Source: Yersinia massiliensis (GTDB taxonomy: Bacteria; Pseudomonadota; Gammaproteobacteria; Enterobacterales; Enterobacteriaceae). Taken from it: a stretch of 64,000 nt of DNA. Below the pieces are notes generated by a model. It saw only the letters and a list, made by a program, of their open reading frames with translations. It was not told the origin of the DNA and ran no database searches. Both the position numbers and the translations under genes were made by a program. Below, piece after piece: positions 1-10,107 of the stretch. The first letter of the stretch is position 1. Each line of letters opens with the position of its first letter. The stretch is from NCBI RefSeq assembly GCF_003048255.1, contig NZ_CP028487.1:1550001-1614000 (forward strand), in the 5' to 3' direction.

Positions 1-2
1 TA

Positions 3-452
3 ATCCGAGGGTTTGTCCGTGAAGCATTGTCACTTGTAACATGGGGATGTGCGTTTTTCGTTGCCAGCCATTTTTACAGTTACCTTGCTGTCTACTTCAC
101 TCGTTTTGAGGATGAAGTGGTCCGTAACGGAATTGCTATCGGCATTTTGTTCATCGCGACATTGATCGTCGGGGCTATTGTTAACTATGTGATTGGTTCA
201 CTGGTTGAGCGTACTGGGTTATCAGGAACAGACAGGGTATTAGGGATCTGTTTTGGGGCGCTGAGAGGTGTTCTGATTGTCTCTGCCATGTTGTTCTTCC
301 TCGATACGTTTACCGGTTTCTCGCAAAGTGAAGACTGGAAACAGTCGCAATTAATCCCGCAGTTCAGTTATATCATCAGGTGGTTCTTTGACTACCTGCA
401 GAGCACGTCGAGTTTCTTACCGGATCAACTACCGATTCGGAGCGGCTTATGA
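3..452 (+). CDS. cvpA: CvpA, colicin V production membrane protein (5' end missing)
   Basis: The reading frame is already open at the first bases of the window (I-R-G-F-V-R-E-A before the first listed start), so roughly the first 20 residues lie upstream. The rest aligns along its length with E. coli CvpA (162 aa), including the blocks [17 protein letters not shown] and SQLIPQF. It is an inner-membrane protein with several hydrophobic segments, known from its requirement for colicin V production and from lying just upstream of purF. It ends 12 bases before purF, as in the E. coli cvpA-purF operon. The PurR-type operator expected upstream is outside the window. The C-terminus (DQLPIRSGL) is slightly longer than in E. 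coli. Confidence 0.95.
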   Translation: MRGFVREALSLVTWGCAFFVASHFYSYLAVYFTRFEDEVVRNGIAIGILFIATLIVGAIVNYVIGSLVERTGLSGTDRVLGICFGALRGVLIVSAMLFFLDTFTGFSQSEDWKQSQLIPQFSYIIRWFFDYLQSTSSFLPDQLPIRSGL

Positions 453-464
453 GGAAAAGACAAC

Positions 465-1982
465 ATGTGCGGTATTGTCGGTATCGCCGGTTTTGCACCG
501 GTAAACCAGTCGATTTATGATGCGCTGACGGTGCTTCAGCACCGAGGCCAGGATGCTGCGGGCATCGTTACCATTGATGCCCATAACGGGTTCCGGCTGC
601 GTAAAGCAAACGGCTTGGTGAAGGATGTATTTGAAACCCGGCATATGCTGCGCTTACAGGGGAATATGGGTATTGGCCATGTTCGTTACCCGACAGCTGG
701 CAGTTCCAGTGCTTCCGAGGCTCAGCCTTTCTACGTTAATTCACCGTTTGGCATTACCTTGGCACATAACGGTAATCTGACTAACGCTCACCAGCTGAGA
801 AAGAAATTATTCGAAGTTTCTCGCCGTCATGTGAATACCACGTCTGACTCAGAAATTTTGCTGAATATTTTTGCCAGTGAATTGGACCGCTTCCAACATT
901 ATCCGTTGGAGTCTGACAACATTTTTGCCGCTGTTGCCGCTACGCATCAGCTCATTCGCGGTGCTTATGCGTGCGTCGCGATGATTATCGGCCATGGCAT
1001 GGTCGCCTTCCGTGATCCGAATGGGATTCGCCCGCTGGTGATTGGTAAACGCACATTGGTTGATGGCCGCAATGAGTATATGGTCGCTTCTGAAAGTGTG
1101 GCACTCGATACCCTTGGTTTCGAATTCCTGCGTGATGTTGCGCCAGGTGAAGCGGTGTATATCACCGAAAAAGGCCAGTTGTTCACTCGCCAATGCGCTG
1201 AAAATCCAAAATACAATCCATGCCTGTTTGAGTATGTCTACTTTGCTCGCCCTGACTCCTTTATGGACAAAATTTCTGTTTACAGTGCACGTGTGCGCAT
1301 GGGCCAGAAGTTGGGCGCGAAAATTGCCAAACAGTGGGAAGATTTAGATATCGATGTGGTTATCCCTATCCCTGAAACCTCTTGCGATATTGCGCTGGAG
1401 ATTGCTCGAATTCTGGATAAACCTTACCGCCAAGGTTTTGTGAAAAACCGCTATGTTGGCCGTACTTTCATCATGCCGGGTCAGCAAGAACGCCGTAAAT
1501 CGGTGCGTCGTAAACTGAATGCTAACCGTGCAGAATTCCGCGATAAGAACGTGTTATTGGTGGATGATTCGATTGTGCGGGGCACCACATCAGAGCAGAT
1601 CGTTGAGATGGCACGTGAAGCGGGAGCGAAAAAAGTCTATTTTGCCTCAGCCGCACCTGAAATCCGTTTCCCTAACGTGTATGGGATCGATATGCCGAGC
1701 GCCAATGAGTTAATCGCTCATGGTCGTGAAGTGGATGAGATTCGCCAGTTAATTGGTGCCGACGCGCTGATTTTCCAAGATCTTACTGATCTTATCGAAG
1801 CTGTACGCGAAGATAACCCCGATATCACTCAGTTTGAATGTTCCGTCTTTAATGGCGTTTACGTCACTAAAGATGTGGATCAGAGCTATCTAGAGTATCT
1901 GGAATCGTTACGTAACGATGATGCGCAAGCATTACGTAATCATAACGAAGCGGAAAATCTTGAGATGCATAACGAGGGTTGA
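465..1982 (+). CDS. purF: Amidophosphoribosyltransferase PurF
   Basis: Catalyses the first committed step of purine synthesis, making 5-phosphoribosylamine from PRPP and glutamine. The protein begins MCGIVGIAG, so Cys2 becomes the N-terminal nucleophile of the class II glutamine amidotransferase domain (about residues 2-235). The C-terminal phosphoribosyltransferase domain carries the PRPP-binding motif [14 protein letters not shown] (about residue 363). Its length of 505 residues is that of E. coli PurF. It follows cvpA by 12 bases and is probably co-transcribed with it. A hairpin with a T tract at 2071-2112 probably ends the transcript. Confidence 0.98.
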   Translation: MCGIVGIAGFAPVNQSIYDALTVLQHRGQDAAGIVTIDAHNGFRLRKANGLVKDVFETRHMLRLQGNMGIGHVRYPTAGSSSASEAQPFYVNSPFGITLAHNGNLTNAHQLRKKLFEVSRRHVNTTSDSEILLNIFASELDRFQHYPLESDNIFAAVAATHQLIRGAYACVAMIIGHGMVAFRDPNGIRPLVIGKRTLVDGRNEYMVASESVALDTLGFEFLRDVAPGEAVYITEKGQLFTRQCAENPKYNPCLFEYVYFARPDSFMDKISVYSARVRMGQKLGAKIAKQWEDLDIDVVIPIPETSCDIALEIARILDKPYRQGFVKNRYVGRTFIMPGQQERRKSVRRKLNANRAEFRDKNVLLVDDSIVRGTTSEQIVEMAREAGAKKVYFASAAPEIRFPNVYGIDMPSANELIAHGREVDEIRQLIGADALIFQDLTDLIEAVREDNPDITQFECSVFNGVYVTKDVDQSYLEYLESLRNDDAQALRNHNEAENLEMHNEG

Positions 1983-2070
1983 TACCCGCAACGGATTAAG
2001 TTGCAGGTATGCAGGCTGATTTACGATTGCGGTCTGCAAGACTTATTATGTGACAAAAATAGATGAATCA

Positions 2071-2112
2071 AAAAGGTGCAACTTGCGTTCAGGCGCGGTG
2101 CACCTTTTTTGT
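2071..2112 (+). terminator. Rho-independent terminator after purF
   Basis: AAAAGGTGCA and TGCACCTTTT form a 10-base inverted repeat around an 18-base loop. A run of T follows, about 90 bases after the purF stop. Confidence 0.8.
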
Positions 2113-2227
2113 TTTAAGATACTGGGGGCATGACTTGCTTATCTGTGCCTGATACGGCAAAGTTTGCCCCTATTTCTTTGTGTTATGCTTATTTTTGAAG
2201 ACATAACATCAGTACGAGGCATTTTCC

Positions 2228-2800
2228 ATGAAGCGACTTATTATCGGTATCAGCGGGGCTAGCGGAGCCATTTATGGCGTGCGGCTGTTACAGGTGCTGC
2301 AACAGGTTGAGGGCGTGGAAACTCATTTAATTCTCAGCAATGCGGCGCGCCAAACGTTAGCACTTGAAACCGAGTTCAGCGTTAAGGATGTTCAAGCATT
2401 GGCCGATGTGGTGCATGACTCACGGGATATTGCAGCCTGCATTTCTTCTGGTTCATTTAAGACCCATGGAATGGTTATTTTACCTTGTTCAATCAAAACC
2501 TTATCTGGAATTGTCCATAGCTATACGGATGGTTTACTGACTCGTGCCGCTGATGTGATTTTAAAAGAGCGTCGCCCATTACTGCTCTGTGTCCGCGAAA
2601 GCCCGTTACATTTAGGGCATTTACGGCTATTGGTGCAAGCGGCTGAATTAGGTGCAGTTATTATGCCACCGATGCCTGCGTTCTATCATCGGCCACAAAC
2701 CCTGCAAGAGATTGTTGATCAGACCGTTAATCGGGTTATCGATCAATTTGATATCGAATTACCTGAAGATCTCTTTGTCCGTTGGCAAGGTGCGAATTAA
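2228..2800 (+). CDS. ubiX: Flavin prenyltransferase UbiX
   Basis: Makes the prenylated FMN cofactor used by the UbiD decarboxylase in ubiquinone synthesis. The 190-residue length matches E. coli UbiX (189). The N-terminal GISGASGAIYG is the FMN-binding glycine/serine loop. CSIKTLSGI and the C-terminal block ESPLHLGHLRLL with MPPMPAFY are typical family motifs. It has its own short promoter region after the purF terminator. In E. coli ubiX also lies between purF and the argT/hisJ transport genes. Confidence 0.96.
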   Translation: MKRLIIGISGASGAIYGVRLLQVLQQVEGVETHLILSNAARQTLALETEFSVKDVQALADVVHDSRDIAACISSGSFKTHGMVILPCSIKTLSGIVHSYTDGLLTRAADVILKERRPLLLCVRESPLHLGHLRLLVQAAELGAVIMPPMPAFYHRPQTLQEIVDQTVNRVIDQFDIELPEDLFVRWQGAN

Positions 2801-3200
2801 CGTTTCGGATTGATCCGCACAAACCCCTCCCGATTAAATTCATATATTTCTCACTTTATTGATACATTTGTGCAACATCGCACTGAAATGAGGCAGGTTA
2901 TGCACCACAATGATCCTGCCACAAGGTTGCATTGTGGCATGAATTTGGTGTTCGGTTTCTGTCGATGGCTTGATGCCTTGATTTGGTGGTGATCGTGCTC
3001 AGAAAGCTGGCGTGGAATTTCCTTTCCTCCCAGATAATTACTGGCACGATTACTGCAAATTGATTTATGAAAGCTATTATCTATTTATGAAAGCTCTGGG
3101 CTGTACCGAGCAAACCTGTACCTAGCGGGATTGAACAGAGCGAGATGGTACAGAAATCTAACGCGCTTTATGGCATCGAAAATCAATTTGAGGGTTATGT
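2801..3200 (+). other. Regulatory intergenic region upstream of hisJ
   Basis: A 400-base stretch without a convincing gene. It holds a sigma-54 promoter (3041-3057) and, upstream, candidate NtrC half sites: TGCACCA at 2901-2907 and a loose GGCAT-N5-TGGTG arrangement near 2936-2951. An open frame at 2810-2992 has no family resemblance. Confidence 0.6.
3041..3057 (+). promoter_or_regulatory. Sigma-54 (RpoN) promoter for hisJQMP
   Basis: CTGGCACGATTACTGCA matches the -24/-12 consensus YTGGCACGNNNNTTGCW with one mismatch (C for the first T of TTGC), and the GG-to-GC spacing is correct. It lies about 145 bases upstream of the hisJ start. Nitrogen control of the argT/hisJ promoters is established in enteric bacteria, so NtrC activation is a natural inference. 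Confidence 0.75.
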
Positions 3201-3983
3201 ATGAAGAAGACGATTCTGGTTCTACCTTTAGTTTTAGCCTTAGCTGCCGCGAGCAGTGCTTTTGCTGCCATTCCTAAAGATATCAAGATCGGTACCGATC
3301 CAACTTATGAACCTTTTGAATCTAAAAATGCCAGTGGGGAATTGGTTGGTTTTGATATCGATATAGCAAAAGAGCTATGCAACCGTATTGATACCAAATG
3401 TACTTTCGTTGAAAGTGACTTTGATGCATTAATCCCATCGCTCAAAGCTAAAAAAATCGATGCTATTATCTCCTCGCTTTCCATCACCGAAAAACGCCAA
3501 AAAGAGATTGCGTTCACCGACAAACTCTACGCAGCGAATGCGCGTCTGATTGCGCCGAAAGACAGCAAAATTGAACCGACACTGGTGGCCTTGAAAGGCA
3601 AACGTGTTGGGGTGTTGCAAGGTTCAACACAAGAGGCTTTCGCCAATGCTGAGTGGCAACCAAAAGGCATTGATGTTGTTGCCTATCAAAACCAGGATTT
3701 GATCTACGCTGACTTAGCTTCGGGCCGTATTGATGCGGCGTTCCAAGATGAAGTCGCTGGCAGCGAAGGCTTCCTGAAACAAGCTATCGGTAAAGATTAT
3801 GCGTTCGCAGGGCCATCCGTTAAAAATGACGAGTTCTTTGGCGTGGGTACCGGAATGGGCTTACGTAAAGATGATGCAGAACTGAAAGCGGCATTAGACA
3901 AAGCCTTTGCAGAAATGCGTCAAGATGGCACTTACGACAAGCTGGCGAAAAAATACTTCGACTTTGATGTTTACGGCGGTTAA
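3201..3983 (+). CDS. hisJ: Periplasmic histidine / Lys-Arg-Orn binding protein
   Basis: Solute-binding component of a polar amino acid ABC importer. It has a signal peptide ([22 protein letters not shown], cut before AIPKDIKIG) and 260 residues, the family length. Motifs shared with HisJ and ArgT include [38 protein letters not shown] and [12 protein letters not shown]. The N- and C-terminal parts look more like HisJ and some middle segments more like ArgT. Only one such gene is present, where E. coli has an argT-hisJ pair. The start is supported by GAGGG seven bases upstream. Substrate may be His, Lys, Arg or Orn. Confidence 0.93.
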   Translation: MKKTILVLPLVLALAAASSAFAAIPKDIKIGTDPTYEPFESKNASGELVGFDIDIAKELCNRIDTKCTFVESDFDALIPSLKAKKIDAIISSLSITEKRQKEIAFTDKLYAANARLIAPKDSKIEPTLVALKGKRVGVLQGSTQEAFANAEWQPKGIDVVAYQNQDLIYADLASGRIDAAFQDEVAGSEGFLKQAIGKDYAFAGPSVKNDEFFGVGTGMGLRKDDAELKAALDKAFAEMRQDGTYDKLAKKYFDFDVYGG

Positions 3984-3998
3984 TTCTATTGCCGTGAA

Positions 3999-4024
3999 GG
4001 CCTCTGCTGACGCCAGCAGGGGCC
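3999..4024 (+). repeat. Intercistronic hairpin between hisJ and hisQ
   Basis: GGCCTCTGCTG pairs with CAGCAGGGGCC (11-base stem with one T-G wobble, 4-base loop) in the 105-base gap between the binding protein and the first permease. No T tract follows. A REP-type hairpin at this position is known in Salmonella and E. coli and is thought to keep binding-protein mRNA more abundant than permease mRNA. Confidence 0.6.
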
Positions 4025-4088
4025 GCTATAGGGTAATTAACACGCGTAATTTACCAGACTCCTTACTCAGTAAGACAGGATAACCCAG

Positions 4089-4775
4089 ATGCTGGATGGA
4101 TATTCGAAACTGATATTTGAAGGTGCCCTGGTAACGCTGGAGTTAGCATTATGTTCAGTGCTGCTATCGGTGATTATCGGCCTGATTGGTGCCGGTGGAA
4201 AGTTATCCTCAAATCGGCTGTTATCGGGCTTATTTGAGTGCTACACCACGCTTATTCGTGGTGTACCGGATTTAGTTTTAATGTTGCTTATCTTTTACGG
4301 TTTGCAGATCACCCTAAACAGCATTACCGAATCCCTCGGTTTTGAACAAATTAATATTGACCCTCTCTCTGCTGGGATCATTACCCTCGGTTTTATCTAT
4401 GGGGCCTATTTCACCGAAACCTTTCGTGGCGCCTATATGGCTGTTCCTGCTGGCCAAATTGAAGCGGCTACCGCTTTTGGTTTCTCATCAAGCCAGATTT
4501 TCCGCAGAATTATGTTTCCAGCCATGATGCGCTATGCATTACCGGGCATTGGTAATAACTGGCAGGTGATTCTAAAAGCAACGGCATTAGTCTCTATTCT
4601 GGGGTTGAATGATGTCGTAAAAGCCACGCAATTAGCGGGTAAGGGCACTTACCAACCCTTCTTCTTTGCTTTAGTTGCCGGTGTGGTTTATCTGATCTTT
4701 ACCACGGTATCGAATGGTGTCTTGCTGTGGTTAGAGCGGCGCTACTCCCATGGGGTGAAGAGGGCTGAGCTATGA
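4089..4775 (+). CDS. hisQ: Histidine/basic amino acid ABC permease HisQ
   Basis: One of two inner-membrane subunits of the His/Lys/Arg/Orn importer. It has 228 residues, as in E. coli. Hydrophobic helices alternate with short loops, and the EAA-type loop that contacts the ATPase is visible (EAATAFGFSSSQIFRRIMFPAMMRYALPG, about residues 135-160). Its stop overlaps the start of hisM by four bases, which suggests translational coupling. A GGA-containing ribosome site lies just upstream. Confidence 0.96.
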   Translation: MLDGYSKLIFEGALVTLELALCSVLLSVIIGLIGAGGKLSSNRLLSGLFECYTTLIRGVPDLVLMLLIFYGLQITLNSITESLGFEQINIDPLSAGIITLGFIYGAYFTETFRGAYMAVPAGQIEAATAFGFSSSQIFRRIMFPAMMRYALPGIGNNWQVILKATALVSILGLNDVVKATQLAGKGTYQPFFFALVAGVVYLIFTTVSNGVLLWLERRYSHGVKRAEL

Positions 4776-5488
4776 TCGAGATTCTGCATCAATATTGGCA
4801 AGCACTGCTCTGGAGTGATGGCTATCGGTTTACCGGCATGGCCGTCACCTTGTGGTTATTAATCTCCTCGGTCGTCATGGGTGGGCTGTTGGCTATTCCG
4901 CTAGCGGTTGCTCGGGTGGCAGAACGGCGCTGGATCCGCTTACCCGTCTGGATTTTCACTTATATTTTCCGCGGCACGCCGTTATATGTCCAATTGCTGG
5001 TGTTCTATTCTGGCATGTACAGCTTAGAGATTGTCCGAGGCAATGATTTACTGAATGCCTTCTTTCGCAGCGGATTGAATTGTACTATTTTAGCGCTGAC
5101 ATTAAATACCTGTGCTTACACAACAGAGATATTTGCCGGTGCTATTCGTTCAGTACCACACGGTGAAATTGAAGCGGCTAGAGCTTATGGCTTCTCGCGC
5201 TTTAAAATGTATCGGTGTATTATTTTGCCTTCAGCGCTGCGCATTGCTTTACCTGCGTACAGTAATGAAGTGATTTTAATGCTGCATTCAACGGCATTAG
5301 CTTTTACGGCCACCGTGCCGGATATACTGAAAATAGCGCGAGATATTAACGCCGCGACTTATCAGCCGTTTTATGCTTTTGGTATTGCTGCCGTACTTTA
5401 TCTGATTATCTCCTTTACGCTAATTAGCCTGTTCCGCCAGGCAGAGAGACGTTGGCTGGCTCATATAAAACCGCAGGCATCGCATTAA
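4772..5488 (+). CDS. hisM: Histidine/basic amino acid ABC permease HisM
   Basis: Second membrane subunit, partner of HisQ; 238 residues, the E. coli length. It has about five predicted membrane segments and the EAA loop [29 protein letters not shown]. It starts within ATGA shared with the hisQ stop and is followed after 13 bases by hisP, so all four transporter genes probably form one operon. Confidence 0.96.
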   Translation: MIEILHQYWQALLWSDGYRFTGMAVTLWLLISSVVMGGLLAIPLAVARVAERRWIRLPVWIFTYIFRGTPLYVQLLVFYSGMYSLEIVRGNDLLNAFFRSGLNCTILALTLNTCAYTTEIFAGAIRSVPHGEIEAARAYGFSRFKMYRCIILPSALRIALPAYSNEVILMLHSTALAFTATVPDILKIARDINAATYQPFYAFGIAAVLYLIISFTLISLFRQAERRWLAHIKPQASH

Positions 5489-5501
5489 GTACGGAGAAAC
5501 C

Positions 5502-6341
5502 ATGATGGACATAATTGAAACTATTTCTAGCACATCCGAAACTATGACTGACACATCAGAAACGAAAATAGCTGAAACCAAGCTCTCTGTAACGGAATTA
5601 CATAAGCATTATGGTGAGCATGAGGTTTTAAAAGGTGTTTCACTTTCCGCTAAAGCTGGGGATGTGATTTCTATTATTGGCTCTTCGGGCTCTGGGAAAA
5701 GTACCTTTTTACGCTGTATTAATTTTTTGGAAAAACCAAGCGAAGGTTCGATTAGCGTTAATAACCAAGATATTCGCTTAGTGCGAGATAAAGATGGGCA
5801 ATTAAAAGTTTTCGATAAAAAAGAACTGCAGTTATTGCGCACGCGGTTAACGATGGTCTTCCAACATTTTAATTTATGGAGCCATATGACGGTGCTGGAA
5901 AACGTCATGGAAGCGCCTATTCAAGTATTAGGGCTAAGTAAATCGATAGCGAAAGAGCGAGCTATCCGCTATTTGGATAAAGTCGGTATTGATGAACGAG
6001 CGCGGGCGAAATATCCGGTGCATCTCTCTGGCGGCCAGCAACAGCGCGTTTCAATTGCACGGGCATTGGCCATGGAGCCGGATGTATTACTGTTTGATGA
6101 GCCGACCTCAGCGCTAGACCCTGAACTGGTTGGCGAAGTTTTACGTATTATGCAAAAACTGGCAGAAGAGGGGAAAACCATGGTGGTGGTGACCCACGAA
6201 ATGGAGTTCGCTCGGCATGTTTCAAGCCATGTCATCTTCTTGCACAAGGGGGTGATAGAAGAAGAAGGCCCACCGGCAGAGCTTTTTGGTAACCCGAAAA
6301 GTCCTCGCTTGCAGCAGTTCCTTTCAGGGGCATTGAAGTAA
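5502..6341 (+). CDS. hisP: Histidine/basic amino acid ABC transporter ATPase HisP
   Basis: Energises the HisQM permease. Walker A is GSSGSGKST, the signature is LSGGQQQR, Walker B is [14 protein letters not shown], and the switch His lies in VVVTHEM. It has 279 residues against about 257 in E. coli: the N-terminus carries an extra Ser/Thr/Glu-rich stretch of about 22 residues before the conserved [11 protein letters not shown]. The upstream start has a GGAG site, and no start codon with a better site lies close to the conserved region, so the extension is probably real. Confidence 0.95.
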   Translation: MMDIIETISSTSETMTDTSETKIAETKLSVTELHKHYGEHEVLKGVSLSAKAGDVISIIGSSGSGKSTFLRCINFLEKPSEGSISVNNQDIRLVRDKDGQLKVFDKKELQLLRTRLTMVFQHFNLWSHMTVLENVMEAPIQVLGLSKSIAKERAIRYLDKVGIDERARAKYPVHLSGGQQQRVSIARALAMEPDVLLFDEPTSALDPELVGEVLRIMQKLAEEGKTMVVVTHEMEFARHVSSHVIFLHKGVIEEEGPPAELFGNPKSPRLQQFLSGALK

Positions 6342-6350
6342 CATATTGTT

Positions 6351-6384
6351 CAGCGGGATAGCGATGAATGAGTCTATCCCGCTG
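6351..6384. terminator. Hairpin between convergent hisP and yfcH
   Basis: CAGCGGGATAG and CTATCCCGCTG form a perfect 11-base inverted repeat between the two convergent stops. There is no clear T tract on either side, so termination is inferred from the stem strength and position. Confidence 0.55.
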
Positions 6385-6401
6385 CGATATATCTCAGGTA
6401 T

Positions 6402-7328
6402 TTAGCGTTTGGCGTTATCGGCAGTTGTTGGTTTTTTCAATACAGCCCGCAGCGCCTCTTCCAGATCGAAATAACGAAAACCAAAGCCCGCCTCTTCCAA
6501 TCGTTTTGGTACGGCCCGTTGGCCACCGAGTACCAACGCCGCTGATTCACCCAGTAATAAACGCATTGCCGCCGCAGGAGTACGAATGACGGCAGGGCGG
6601 TCTAATACTTCTGCTAGCGTGGCAATAAATTGCTCGTTATGTACCGGATACGGGGAAACCATATTGAAGGGGCCGTTAAGGCCATCGGTCGTCAATAAGA
6701 AATAGATGCCATGTACCATGTCATCGATATGAATCCACGGTAAATATTGACGGCCATCACCGATTGGGCCACCCAAACCAAGGCGCAGCAACGGCACCAT
6801 TTTGGCTAACGCACCGCCGTGAGGAGCTAACACGATACCCGTACGCAATAAACAGACTCGCGTCTGCTCACTTTCGGCGGCGAGTGCTAGACTTTCCCAG
6901 CGTTCGCAAAGTTGATGGGTAAACTCATCGTGTGGTGTTTCTTCTTCTGTGACCAAAGCTTGCCCCTGGTCGCCATAGAACCCCACCGCAGATCCGGATA
7001 TGAACACCGCAGGAGGCTCACTACTGGCTTTAATTAGCGCGGTTAGTTTTTCGGTTATTTGCCAGCGGCTTTGGCACAAAATCTCTTTTTGCTGTGGGGT
7101 CCAACGTTTTTCCGCAATAGGCTCGCCAGCGAGGTTAATCACGGCATCAAAGCTATTCAGATCATGCTGATCATCAAGCGTAGACCAGCAGGTGACTTGT
7201 GGACCAAGCACTTCTTTTGCGCGCTGTAGATCGCGTGTCAGTGCAGTGACTTGATGAGCTTGTGACAACAGGAAGGCGGTCAGACTGCGTCCGATTAGCC
7301 CTGTCGCGCCAGTGATTAAAATACGCAT
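6402..7328 (-). CDS. yfcH: YfcH, NAD(P)-binding epimerase family (SDR39U1) protein
   Basis: An atypical short-chain dehydrogenase/epimerase of the TIGR01777 family; its substrate is not established. The start at 7328 gives 308 residues beginning [16 protein letters not shown], whose GxxGxxG motif binds the dinucleotide. It has GGAG about seven bases upstream. A longer frame reaching 7382 adds 18 residues not found in E. coli YfcH (297 aa). Other family blocks are [29 protein letters not shown] and PWIHIDDMV. In E. coli yfcH also lies downstream of hisP. Confidence 0.93.
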   Translation of the reverse strand: MRILITGATGLIGRSLTAFLLSQAHQVTALTRDLQRAKEVLGPQVTCWSTLDDQHDLNSFDAVINLAGEPIAEKRWTPQQKEILCQSRWQITEKLTALIKASSEPPAVFISGSAVGFYGDQGQALVTEEETPHDEFTHQLCERWESLALAAESEQTRVCLLRTGIVLAPHGGALAKMVPLLRLGLGGPIGDGRQYLPWIHIDDMVHGIYFLLTTDGLNGPFNMVSPYPVHNEQFIATLAEVLDRPAVIRTPAAAMRLLLGESAALVLGGQRAVPKRLEEAGFGFRYFDLEEALRAVLKKPTTADNAKR

Positions 7329-7864
7329 AGCCAATCTCCATTGATGCCCTTTAACATGAACTCTGAAGGGTAAATAACCCACCCCATCGGGTCACGCACT
7401 CATTATTATTTGTTTCACTTTCAGCATAGATGATTCCAAGCGCTTATCCTACGATACTGAGCACATCCTGAGATAAATCTAAAGAGAAAACCCCTCCTAC
7501 AGCCTCGTTTGAAAAATAATTAAATAATCATTAAACAAATCCGACATTCTGACCGATTAATACAAGAGTAGGTATTCAGGTACTACCAGTTCCCCCTTAG
7601 GTGGTATCGGTATACCTCATTGTTTTTAAATGTTAAAAATATGTATAAGCCATGCCCAAACGACGTTAAAACACGCTAAAGTGAATTTCTGCTAAAGTGA
7701 ATATGAGTATTTTAATTAAAGGGAGCCATCCGCCTTCCTTCACTTTGCGAAATTGGATGTTTTATCAATGTCGGGTATTTTATAAAAGTTAACGCAGGCT
7801 TATAAATCGTCCCGCTGAGGTTAGGTTGTGATCTCATTATTGCTTATAAACTTTTCAGGTGCGC
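7329..7864. other. Intergenic region between yfcH and the EAL gene
   Basis: About 535 AT-rich bases with no supportable gene. The one notable element is a 12-base direct repeat (GCTAAAGTGAAT) at 7675-7686 and 7691-7702, with an inverted partial copy (TTCACTTTG) near 7739. It could be a regulator site for the divergent promoters. Confidence 0.5.
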
Positions 7865-8554
7865 ATGAAGCTAAACATCGAAGTTAATTGTTCTTACGTA
7901 TGTGAACCCATACATAAGCAGGATGGTAGTTTATTAGCCGTCGAGCTATTAAGCCGATTCTCAGCCAAATCGGTCGATTTATCCATGGACGTCGAACAGT
8001 TTATTCGAGAGTTAGGCGTTGAAGGGAAAACGAAATTATTTCATGATCAATTGCGCGCAGTAAAAACCTACAGTGAATGGTTTATTGCTAACAATGTTCT
8101 GCTATCGATTAATATCGATTTTGACTTGGCAAGCGTGATCGTTTCCGATGATTCAACCCGCCGTATGATGGATGAAGTGCCTTTCCTTAGGCTGGAAATT
8201 ATGGAAACTTTCTCTAATTTATCCGATGGTATGAATAACCCGCTATTACGTGAATTAGCTGGGCGATATCCGCTCTGGTTAGATGATTTGGGCAGTGGGG
8301 GTTCGACTTTAAATGCGGTGACGGCCAATATTTTTGAATATGTGAAGATCGATAAACATTTCTTCTGGCAGCACAATAAACATACCTTCCCAATTCTGAT
8401 CAATAACATCAAGAAATATTGCCTCGGTGTTATTGTTGTTGGCGTCGAAAATCAGGATGAATCGGCACAACTCAAGGGGAGCAATATTGACGCGATGCAG
8501 GGGTATTTATTCCATCCTCTGACATTAGATGAGCTGGTATCCCAACCTAGATGA
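7865..8554 (+). CDS. Stand-alone EAL-domain protein (putative c-di-GMP phosphodiesterase)
   Basis: About 229 residues forming a single EAL domain with no sensor or GGDEF part. The EAL signature is varied to VELLSRF, but residues matching the metal and catalytic set can be followed: Glu in the EAL position, Asn in LSINID, Glu in LEIMET, DD in LDDLGSG, Lys in VKIDK, Glu in VGVENQDE and Gln in MQGYLF. It may therefore be an active phosphodiesterase rather than a YdiV-like inactive binder. A GTG at 7859 is an alternative start; ATG 7865 has AGGT a few bases upstream. Confidence 0.8.
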   Translation: MKLNIEVNCSYVCEPIHKQDGSLLAVELLSRFSAKSVDLSMDVEQFIRELGVEGKTKLFHDQLRAVKTYSEWFIANNVLLSINIDFDLASVIVSDDSTRRMMDEVPFLRLEIMETFSNLSDGMNNPLLRELAGRYPLWLDDLGSGGSTLNAVTANIFEYVKIDKHFFWQHNKHTFPILINNIKKYCLGVIVVGVENQDESAQLKGSNIDAMQGYLFHPLTLDELVSQPR

Positions 8555-8768
8555 TATCCGTTCCTCCCTTGCTATTTCGAAATACGCTGGCACGGCTAAC
8601 AGGGCGGCGCTGTTACGATGGAAAAAAATTTCTCGCAAATGATACCTCTTTTTATCGGATAAATCCGACGGATTGGGTGATAGAATAACGCCTCTTTTAG
8701 CTCTCATCAGTCATGCGGCGATATATATCGTCAGAATGACTGAGATTATGATCAGGGAAGATGATGTC

Positions 8769-9320
8769 ATGAAGTTAATGTTTGCTTCTGATCTGCATGG
8801 TTCACTGCCCGCGACTGAAAAAGTGCTGGCAATTTTCGACCAAAGTGAAGCGCAATGGCTAGTGCTATTAGGCGATTTGCTCAACCATGGCCCGCGTAAC
8901 GCGTTACCGGCGGGCTATCAACCCGCAGCCGTTGCTGAGTGTCTTAATCCCTACAAAGACAAGATCATTGCTGTGCGTGGCAACTGCGACAGTGAAGTCG
9001 ATCAAATGCTCTTACAGTTCCCTATCATGGCCGGTTGGCAGCAGATAATTATGCCAGAAACGCGTTTATTTTTGACGCATGGTCACCTTTATCATCCAGA
9101 GTCACTTCCTCCGTTGCGTAAAGGGGATGTCTTAGTTTATGGTCATACTCACCTTCCGCAAGCAGAGTGGCAGGAGGATGTGATTTGCTTCAATCCGGGC
9201 TCTGTCAGCATCCCGAAAGGGGGATTTCCGGCGAGCTATGGCATGTTAAACAAAGGTGTTTTACAGGTTCTGACCCTACAAAATGATGAACTTGTCGCCC
9301 AGTTGGCATTAAAAAAATAG
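8769..9320 (+). CDS. yfcE: Phosphodiesterase YfcE
   Basis: A metallophosphoesterase of the YfcE/MJ0936 family; E. coli YfcE hydrolyses artificial phosphodiesters and its physiological substrate is unknown. The start at 8769 gives 183 residues (E. coli 184), beginning MKLMFASDLHGS, which supplies the DxH metal ligands. GDLLNHGP, RGNCDSE, THGHLYHPE and YGHTHLP are the remaining calcineurin-like motifs. A longer frame from 8673 adds a non-conserved leader. It is followed by yfcD, as in E. coli. Confidence 0.94.
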   Translation: MKLMFASDLHGSLPATEKVLAIFDQSEAQWLVLLGDLLNHGPRNALPAGYQPAAVAECLNPYKDKIIAVRGNCDSEVDQMLLQFPIMAGWQQIIMPETRLFLTHGHLYHPESLPPLRKGDVLVYGHTHLPQAEWQEDVICFNPGSVSIPKGGFPASYGMLNKGVLQVLTLQNDELVAQLALKK

Positions 9321-9476
9321 TCGGCATTGAAAAAGTAAGTATTTAAAAAACAATAAGATAAATCGTCATTTACCCTAGAGAGGCGGGCGCTTACCAGACT
9401 GCGGCCACTCGAGAAGGTCATTTCTTGATTAACAATTGCGCGCGTTTCATCGCGCCTAGATAGAAGGTTTTAGAGG

Positions 9477-10025
9477 ATGGTGGAGCAAAATCCAGCAGCA
9501 GTCATCGAGTGGGTTGATATTGTTGATGAGCAAAACGAGGTTATTGCTCAATCCAGTCGTCAACAAATGAGAGCTCAGCGACTACGCCACCGTGCTACCT
9601 ATATTGTGGTGCATGATGGAATGGGCAAAATTCTGGTACAACGCCGTACTGAGATCAAAGATTTCTATCCCGGCAAACTGGATGCCACCGCGGGCGGCGT
9701 CGTGCAAAGTGGTGAAAATTATCTCGACTCTGCTCGGCGTGAAGCAGAAGAAGAGTTAGGTATCGCAGGTGTCCCATTTGCTGAACATGGACAGTTTTAC
9801 TTTGAGGAAGATTGCTGCCGTGTTTGGGGGGCATTATTCAGTTGTGTGTCTCACGGCCCATTTGCACTACAAGCTGAAGAGATAGATGAAGTCCGTTGGA
9901 TGCTGCCGGAAGAGATCACTGCGCGTTGTGATGAGTTTACGCCGGATTCCCTGAAAGCCTTGTCACTGTGGCTGACGCGTAACAACGAACAAGACTACGG
10001 TAAAATCACCCCACGCGAAGATTGA
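9477..10025 (+). CDS. yfcD: NUDIX hydrolase YfcD
   Basis: A NUDIX-fold protein of 182 residues (E. coli YfcD 180), related in fold to isopentenyl diphosphate isomerase; its substrate is not established. The NUDIX box is at about residues 77-99 with the form G-x5-E-x7-REAEEELG, so the metal-binding glutamates are intact. The ATG at 9477 has AGAAGG about nine bases upstream. Confidence 0.93.
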   Translation: MVEQNPAAVIEWVDIVDEQNEVIAQSSRQQMRAQRLRHRATYIVVHDGMGKILVQRRTEIKDFYPGKLDATAGGVVQSGENYLDSARREAEEELGIAGVPFAEHGQFYFEEDCCRVWGALFSCVSHGPFALQAEEIDEVRWMLPEEITARCDEFTPDSLKALSLWLTRNNEQDYGKITPRED

Positions 10026-10107
10026 TTTTAGTGTGATGCGAACCTCCCAACCTGCCTAGGTTAGGAGGTCGATTTAGGCCTTATGAGGTGATTCACTCAC
10101 CTCAATA

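Noticed and set aside
2810..2992. 60-residue open frame between ubiX and hisJ
   Set aside because: No ribosome site and no family features; it lies over the probable NtrC-binding region.
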